Source: Telmatactis stephensoni
Taxonomy: Eukaryota > Cnidaria > Anthozoa > Actiniaria > Isophelliidae
NCBI GenBank assembly: GCA_029948255.1
Contig: JALIZF010001632.1
Coordinates: 1 to 64,000, forward strand
Reading direction: 5' to 3'
Length of the DNA stretch: 64,000 nucleotides
Shown here: piece by piece, positions 12,166 to 20,500 of the stretch
How positions within the stretch are numbered: the stretch's first letter is position 1
Layout of the letters: the number at the start of each line of letters is the position of its first letter
Made by a program: the position numbers and the translations under genes
The notes under the pieces: generated by a model
Seen by the model: only the letters and a program-made list of their open reading frames with translations
Databases searched by the model: none
What the model was told of the DNA's origin: nothing

Positions 12166-15100
12166 CATTTCTTTAATCAGTATGCCTATACTGACAATAG
12201 TGATTTTCAATAGGGAACTGCGGTAGAGAAAATGAATAACTGAATAGAGAGAAAGAAACACTATACAAAAAGAAATAAAATAAAAATAAAATTAATAAAA
12301 TCTATCACCTAATTAAGCTTCAAATTAAGTAAGGTAACATTATTTTTAGTTCACTAAGCCCTTGCACGATATTGTTTTTCATGCCAGTTCGATATTTCTC
12401 TACCAAAGTCTATCAAAAATAAAACCACGGTCTGTTGAATTGATTGGAAGGCCTACTATTATATGTGACGATATATTTAGTTATATTGTACAGATATATA
12501 CAACAGTTCTACATTTCGTGGCATTTATCATAAGATCCGATAAAGCTTTTGCGAGCGCGCGAAGCGCGAGCCGGTCAGGCAAAAAGTCAAAAGTATAGGT
12601 GTTTGCAACGACTGTTTTTTTTTTCGATGATCTTGCGGGCACAAGATGCAAGTCACTCAGACAAAGATCAAAGCAAATAATACAATAATCAGCTTGTAAG
12701 GAGTTTGAAATGGCTGCTTTTTGTTAGTTTTGTATCCTGTAAACGCTAGAGTTAGCGAGCGCGAAGCGCGAGCGAGTCGATCGCAAAAATTCTAATTGTA
12801 AAGCAGTTCAGAACGGTTGCTTTCTGGTTGATTTGAGAACTGGAAATAACAAGTGTTTTTAGTTAGTTACAGTGTATGAATTGACGGCCTGCTCAATATA
12901 TCTTTTACTGGTAACTGATTTTGCAGGATAATTTTTTATGGGGGGGACTATAGTGGACTATAGTGGTTCCTGGAGTAATTACAATACCTTATTGATAGTA
13001 AGAGAGCTGCAGGATTCAAGTGCAGATTCGGTATTCCAAAGAAGGTGGATTTCGGATTCCAGTATAACCTTGATTCCAGATTCCAAGTACTAGATTCCGG
13101 ATTCCAAAATCAAATTTTTCGTGGATTCCGGATTCCCTGACATGGAGCTTGAATGGTGGGAACTCAACTCAAAACTCAACCCCGTAAACTAAGTAAATAC
13201 ACATCAAACCCTCAAATAAACTAGTTAGAAATCTTAAGTAACTACCCTTCTTTATTTTCAGTAAGCTTTTGGAGAATAGGCTAGAAAAGGAAAGCCTTTC
13301 AGAGACCAAAATTAAACTACGGGAATGAACCTTTGAATTACAACACAGGGTTCCCAAACTTTCAACAACCGAACACGATACACAAAAATTGAGGATGGTA
13401 AGCCTGTGGTTTTATCAGTGAGGATGTGTTGCGATCACCCTTTGTCTGACGTTTTATGATTTACGTTTTGTTGGAGTACACGTTGCCATAGCAACGATAA
13501 ACAAGAAATGTTGAAATCCCTGAAACTTACTGAAATACTCAGCGCTTTTGATCATGATATCCAGAAAATCCAATAGCATTTTTGCACTTAAATGGTATCA
13601 TGAAAATCATATATCCTCCAATCAAGAAATTCTATATGTTTAATTTTGAATAACTCGCAAAAAAAGATTCATTGTCACAAGGAGTCGCTCAGTATGGTTT
13701 AGAAAGACTAAATAAAATGACTTTTAAAGTTCGTCAAAATCTTCCTTCATCTTATATTTCGATACCTTGAGTGTTTTGAGAATGAGTTAGACTATTGCTA
13801 CACAATAGAACAACGATCTGTCCATAGCTACTTTGCCTCATTAGCTTTTCAGTTCTAGCTATTAATAGTAGCTGTGCTCAATATCTATAGTTTATTTCAA
13901 CATGTAGACAATATATGTTCTGTACATATATTTTTTGTATAAATTTTCATCAAAGAGTGCAAATAAAGTTCTTCATTCATTTATCTTCTTCATTTAAGGC
14001 TTTCTCAAAGTCGTCAGCCCCGCTTTTTAATTTTTGACTTTTGCGGGACGCGTAAAAAATAATCGAAGAATAATGATTGAAATAAAGATTAAATAAGAGA
14101 GGACGACCTGTGGCAAGTCTAAGAATGAGTTATCTCATTCATAATATTGACTACGAATTTATCTTATGAGACCGTCCATTTTAGATTCAGTGCCAAATAT
14201 ATATTCACATCCAAACGTTTTTTTCGAATTTCTCTAAAACTGCTCCGGATTTTTTTTTTTTTTAACTGATCATTGTTACTTTATAAATCTCTAAGCAATG
14301 ATATCTCAAAGCATCATTTCCATTGGTTTAATGTAACATTGCTAAATTAAACTAGCAAAGTTGGCTGATGAACGACGAAACGCAATATGCAAATGCTACG
14401 TCTGCCGGTAAAAATACGAAAGAATATGTATAAACGCACGATGATTGAAAACTTTATTCAGAAAGCAAATTTGTTCCTTTTGACCTGCTATACATTGACT
14501 GCATTCTGTTGACATGGAAATTTGTATCTTCACTTCGGGTACTTACTACTAGGAATATTCTAGCACTATAGAAGTATGTTTCGGTCATATAAACGGAAAA
14601 GTAGAGATACTTTGCCAACTAGGTTTAGGAAACGCTAATGTTGGGGCCCCTGTGGTAGTCCGGGTGACCCAGGACGCTATGATAGACTTGTAAACTAAAC
14701 TTTACGGGGTTTATTTTTTTGGTTGTTTGTTTTGTTGCTATGATAGACTCGTAAGTAAACTAAACTTTAGTTACGTTTAGTTTAGTTTACATGACAATTT
14801 TTCATCACCCGAAGCAGATTTCAAAGAAATGAGTGGCTACTCACCCGAACTACCACAGGAGCCCCAACATTAGCGTTTCCTATTCCTAGTTGGCAAAGTA
14901 TCTCTTCTTTTTCCGTTTACATGACTGAAACATACTCCTAGTGCTAGGATATTCCTACTGGCGAGACAGGATGGTCCTAGTAGTAGGATGATCCTAGTAC
15001 CAATATATGCATATATTGGCTCGCTATCGGACTATTGTGACTATATCTACTTCCCAAGCTCGGGATACTGATGAGCTTTTCAACAAAATGGTCTCTTTAA

Positions 15101-17508
15101 CGAAGAAATCATAACAGTCTTCTAAAACTAAAGAAAGCTTTGACATTTATCCGGTTTGGAGAATATATTGAGAGAGAAACAAGTTGCACATGTCATCAAG
15201 TGATTCAGGCTGATTTTCTGTTAAATTTACATATCAAACATATTGTGTCGTTCGTGCGGGCTTCCTGTGTTTCTACCATTGGGTTTCCTGTTTACCGAAA
15301 AGCTAGGTTTCTAAGCTAATTTCAAGAGGATGGGGCAATGTGATGTGTTTCATCGCTACAATATCTGCAAGTTTTGATGGGATTTTGACAGTTTGAGGCT
15401 CCAAATTGCAGGAAAATCAACAAAAATAAATCTACGTGACTTCCAAATAAGGTAATGCCTGTCCAAATATGGAATAGATTTCATGGCCGTGCGAACGATT
15501 CATTTCCTAAATAGTTTTTAAGCAACATGGATTTAGAAATAAAAGGTAACTAGAAAATCTTGATAATTTCGAGAATATTTATACGAAAAAAAGACAGAAT
15601 CAATTATATTATAATTGGCTTACCTTAGCTAGCCGGCCGATTGACTTTGGAGCGGCTGGCGCAACTTTTCAGCTTTTGTCCAAACACAACTGAGTTTTCC
15701 AGACTTTATTGAGGTAAATAGTCATCTTGAGATGTCTCCAAAGGACCTTAAAAAGCCTGAACTGAAAGGTTTGTCCACCAAACACAACATTCTTAAGCAG
15801 TAAGATTTGAAACAAGCTTGAAAAAGCAGCTGTAGAACTCGATCGGACAGTCGAACTCTCGACCCCGGAGAAAAAGTTCATCGAATCCGCCAGTGTTTCT
15901 GATCGATCCAATTCGCCTTTCGTTCTTGAACACTTGTTTGTAAGGATTTAAGTTGTCCTCTATTCAAGAATGTGTTTAAAAGTACTAAGAAACATGCTAA
16001 AATAGGTAAAGACTGCAGCTACTGACGACAGTATTTGTAGAGACCAAACGTGTTCCTTGAGAGTCTGCAAACGAGGCTTATAAACTTTCGCGCGCTTTGT
16101 CACGCATTGTCACGCTTTGTTATTAGACTATTTCAAAAATATATAAGTTGACATTTCTAAAAATAATGTAGTTTTATGAATCCTATAGTGTTGGGTTGTG
16201 GAGTTGGTGTATACTAAAACAATTATTCTCTTCACTGTCGGTGAATAGCGGTTTTAGGATTATTTACCTCGACACTTCGCGTCTCGGTAAATATTTTACC
16301 GACCGCTATTCACCTTGAGTTAAGAGATTAATTGTTTTAATTGATTATACCAACTGTCAAAGTCCATTTGACCGAAGAGAAAAAACTCAAACGCTGAAAT
16401 TCGCGGTTTCAAAGCAAATTAGTGTGCATATGAGCATATCAAAATGAAATATGCGCAATATAAATTATAAATTATCATTAATAAATTATTATTATTGTTA
16501 TTATCATCATTGTTATTAGTATATGTAATTATATAATTCTCCTAAAATACCATATAGCTAACTACAAAATTACTTTTGAATTTTTCTACCTATCCAAATT
16601 AAGGATTGTCTGGTCTAAAAGCATAAAAGCTGAGACCGAAACGGTGCATGGGATGTCAATAATTATATTTTGATTTATTCATTTAAGCTGCAACCGAAAA
16701 AAAAATCGAGGTCAAACGGCCAGTCAACCCAGGTCCTGAACACGCTTTTGGCATTTTGCATCGAAGGCAAAGCGTAAATGAATAAATCAGAATATTATTA
16801 TTGACATCCCAAGCACCATTTCGGTCTCAGCTTCTATGTTCTATGTTTTTAGGCCTGACAACGTTTCTTCAATTGACTATATATCAACATCATATATGTA
16901 CTTGATATATGATATATGTACTTGAGGGGTATGTTTTTATATGAAAATTAAGTTTTTCTCTAGCATAACCCTTTTGTTGATGTACTAGTTCTTAGTTCTT
17001 CTTCAATAAAGTTGTTATATATATCATTGTGGGCACAGCCTAGGCAATGTGGACTAGGATATAAAACATATATGTATACGTTGTATAAGTTTATATAAAT
17101 CTAAGATATTATTATTATTAATATTATTATTATTATTATTATTATCATTATTATTATTATTAATATAATAATCAGATCATCTTATTACATTTTTTGTTGT
17201 CGAAACAAAGAATGGAATAATCCCGAATTAATGAAATTTTAAGTTCTTTTATTGTCATTTATTTTTTATTGCAACTATTATTAGTATTTTGCTGTTGTTA
17301 TTAATTGTTGTTGTTGTTGTTGTTTTGTTATAAACTGTTGTTAAATGCATGTAACACTCGAGTAGCCAATTGGAAATAAAGTAGAGATTTGTAATTGTTG
17401 TAACAGTAGTAGTAGTAGTAGTAGTAATAGTAGTAGCAGTAGTAGTAGTAGTAGTAGTAGCAGCAGCAGTAGTAGTAGTAGTAGTAGTAGTAATAGTAGT
17501 AGTAGTAA

Positions 17509-17552
<44 letters not shown>

Positions 17553-17563
17553 ATAGTAGTAGC

Positions 17564-17597
<34 letters not shown>

Positions 17598-20500
17598 ATA
17601 GTAGTAGTAGTAGTAATAGTAGTAGTAACAACGAAAATGCATACCGTTCTGATGACACATAATCTACTTAACTGAATGGCGGGACTACCAAATTTTTTGC
17701 TAGCCTACGTCTACATTTTACACTTTGAATGTCAGTCTACTGGCTGAATAATGTTCGATATATACAACTTTTCTAACAATTGTTTCACTTTCTATCAAAA
17801 CTGTAACCTTACAGTATTGACAATCGTTCGTGCCATTTGATGATCTCCGATGACTTTCTTGATCTGTATCTCTAAGCGCTTCATTAATTCCTCTGGCTAA
17901 GCACCCTATTATCAGCGGGAGGGGTGGCTCTCCCATATATTTGTTATTTAGAGGTTAACGCCCTCGAGCGAGTAAGTTATCGGGATTCACCTACACGAGT
18001 TCGCTAATTAACAGTGAATGAGAAATTTAAAATGTATGTATGAGAAAATTTCGAGTTCATTGTTAGTGAACGAGGGAAGGTAAATCCCAATAATTCACGA
18101 GCAAAGAGTGTGCTAACCTTTTTATTATTCAATTTCAATATACTGCAGAAGCAGGCTAACACTCTCAGTACAACATCTAAGATCACTAGAAATAACTCAA
18201 GTCACTTAAAATGGTCATTCAAAATTAGTTGAATGACAGTACAAAAGAGGTTTTCTAATTATCCGTGACGCGTGAAAAGACCAAATATTTTTGCGGCATT
18301 TCATTTTGCAAAGGGGTATAGGGGACCCTGTTACAACCTGTTCTGTAAAATTGAAATCGTCCATCTTTCGTTTTCTAATCAAGAACTACTTTTTGGAATG
18401 TTAAAAGTGATTCAGTACTGAGTCCTAGAACTCTGTTCAGTTAGTGAAAGGCCTAGAAATTATCGCTCGAATTTTGTAGATTAATTGGTTAAACTGGCGG
18501 CTTACGGTTGAAACGCTGCTAAACTCTGCTACAGGAACCCAATAGTTGTCATTTGTCGATGAGCCAAAGGCTGAAGTACTCGTTTGGTTTGGTTTGGTTT
18601 GGTTTGGTTTGGTTTGGTTTGGTTTGGTTTGGTTTGGTTTGGTTTGGTTTGGTTTGGTTTGGTTTGGTTTGGTTTGGTTTGGTTTGGTTTGGTTTGGTTT
18701 GGTTTGGTTTGGTTTGGTTTGGTTTGGTTTGTCATTGTTTTTGTTCGGTGAGAGAACTTGTTGCGACATACTTTCTATAAACTTTCTGTGAGATAAGGTT
18801 TGGATAACCAGTCTAAAAAACAGTAACTATTAAGATGAATTTGGAAAGCCGGCGAACTCTATTTTCATGCTGATTGAAATATGTTGATCTCAGTACTCCA
18901 GAAACATGAATCGAATGAAATTTAGAGTTTAACTTGAAAACAGGCATGCCAAGCAGTATCCTTCTTGTTTTTCTAGGTGTCATCTTGTTAATATGATTGT
19001 TAATCTTCTCTTTTTCGAAAAATCCTCAAATTCATCACCAGGAACATTTTTTCTCTCTCTGTGGTTTATAGCCGTGGATTAACGGTTATTAAACCACGAT
19101 AATGACGTCGACATGGTTGTCACCGCGTCATAACCACGCGTCATTGATACAAACTAACCAATCAGAAAATCCAAATTTGTACAGTGTATGAAAATTGAAT
19201 AATAATATTTGTTAAACGGGGATGTTCCGTCTGACAGTGGTACCTTTTTGAGGCCAGAGGTATAGAAAAGCGTGGGGAATTTGCAATTTTGGGTATACCA
19301 AAGAGTAGGGAATTTGCAACTTGGGGTATCGAAAAAGGTCCTAGTATAAAAAGGATTGCGAAAACTACCATTCAAGCCAAACGCTCATGCACATTTAGCG
19401 GCCTTAGAAATAGTTTTTCAAAAAAAAGCTTCAAGGTATATTAAAGGGGTACCTTTTTGCCGAATTTGGTATATTAAAGGGTTAGGGGTCGAGAGTGTGG
19501 GTGGAGCATCCCCGTGCCCGGCCCCGGGGTTCTCTCTTTATTGACCAGTACTCACCTTGGTCCTGTAACCAACAAGGTAGGGAAATGATTCCAAAAGACA
19601 TCTTTTAAGGTCCCCTTGGATACTCCCCCAATCTCATGGTCCATTAAGCATATAAATATGTACAACCAACCAATTAAGGCCAGTATGCTGTACTGCTTAT
19701 GGGTTGAGAGTAACACCAGAGTTTTGCTTTAGCCCATGTTAAAATCCTACCATTGATTGATTGATCGATTGTTTGTATACACAGAGATAACAAGCAGACT
19801 TTTTACATCGGCTGAGAGCAGTAGTGCCTGTGGACACGTGTTTAAGTACAAACATGGAAGTATGAGCACAAGAAGGTACAACAGGGAGCCCATCGGCTCC
19901 TAGCATAACTGATTCCTGGGAGGGGGAAGGGCTATACCCCATATATAAATATATATACATGGACCATACGGAGATACCATACTCTGTGTGAGTACGGGGG
20001 TAATATGAATTTGGGTCGTTGGGCTTCCTGTGGTAACGATCTCAACGGTCTTGCATGCTGGGTGTTCAAATTTTCTCTTCTGAATTGAAGATATTTAATG
20101 TTGAAATTTTAAAAATGGCAAATAAATAAAGTTTAATAGTTATTGAACACTTGTAGCATGGTTATTTTCCATTTTGAGTCCGTTTTAGTGGGGTTTGGGA
20201 GCGTTGAGTTTTGACGCCGCTGTTAGTGAGGAAAGACTAAGAGAAGGGTTCAAGGCAGGCAGCTTACGCCATCCCCAACTCCAACGGCATCTACTCTCGG
20301 CCAAAAATCTCCACTTTCCCCGTGCCCTTTGAATGCGACGTTTTGGCACAGTACAGCCTAATAATCGGACTAGCTCTGCTGCGAGGTTCAGGTACGTCAA
20401 CAAATCTACAAACATCAAAGAAAATTGATTGGAAAGTCCGTAAATTGCCTTTCTCCATATGATCCGGACAAAACAGGGTCCACAATACCTTTGCGTAAAA

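Larger units (their letters stand above)
10651..13420. mobile_element. Large foldback element (about 2.8 kb)
   Basis: 10651-10935 and 13165-13420 are inverted copies: ACAGGCTTACCGTCCTCAAC opposite GAGGATGGTAAGCCTGTG, and AAGGCTTTCCTTTTCTAGCC opposite its reverse complement. Inside each arm lie clusters of GGATTCCGGATTCC. No transposase frame is visible in the core, so it is probably non-autonomous. Other repeats sit within it. Confidence 0.75.

Noticed and set aside
17328..17660. Poly-Tyr/poly-Leu frames
   Set aside because: Produced by (TAG)n read on the minus strand; no splice or promoter context.
18437..18791. KPNQT and VWFGL repeat proteins
   Set aside because: Both are readings of an uninterrupted (GGTTT)n tract.
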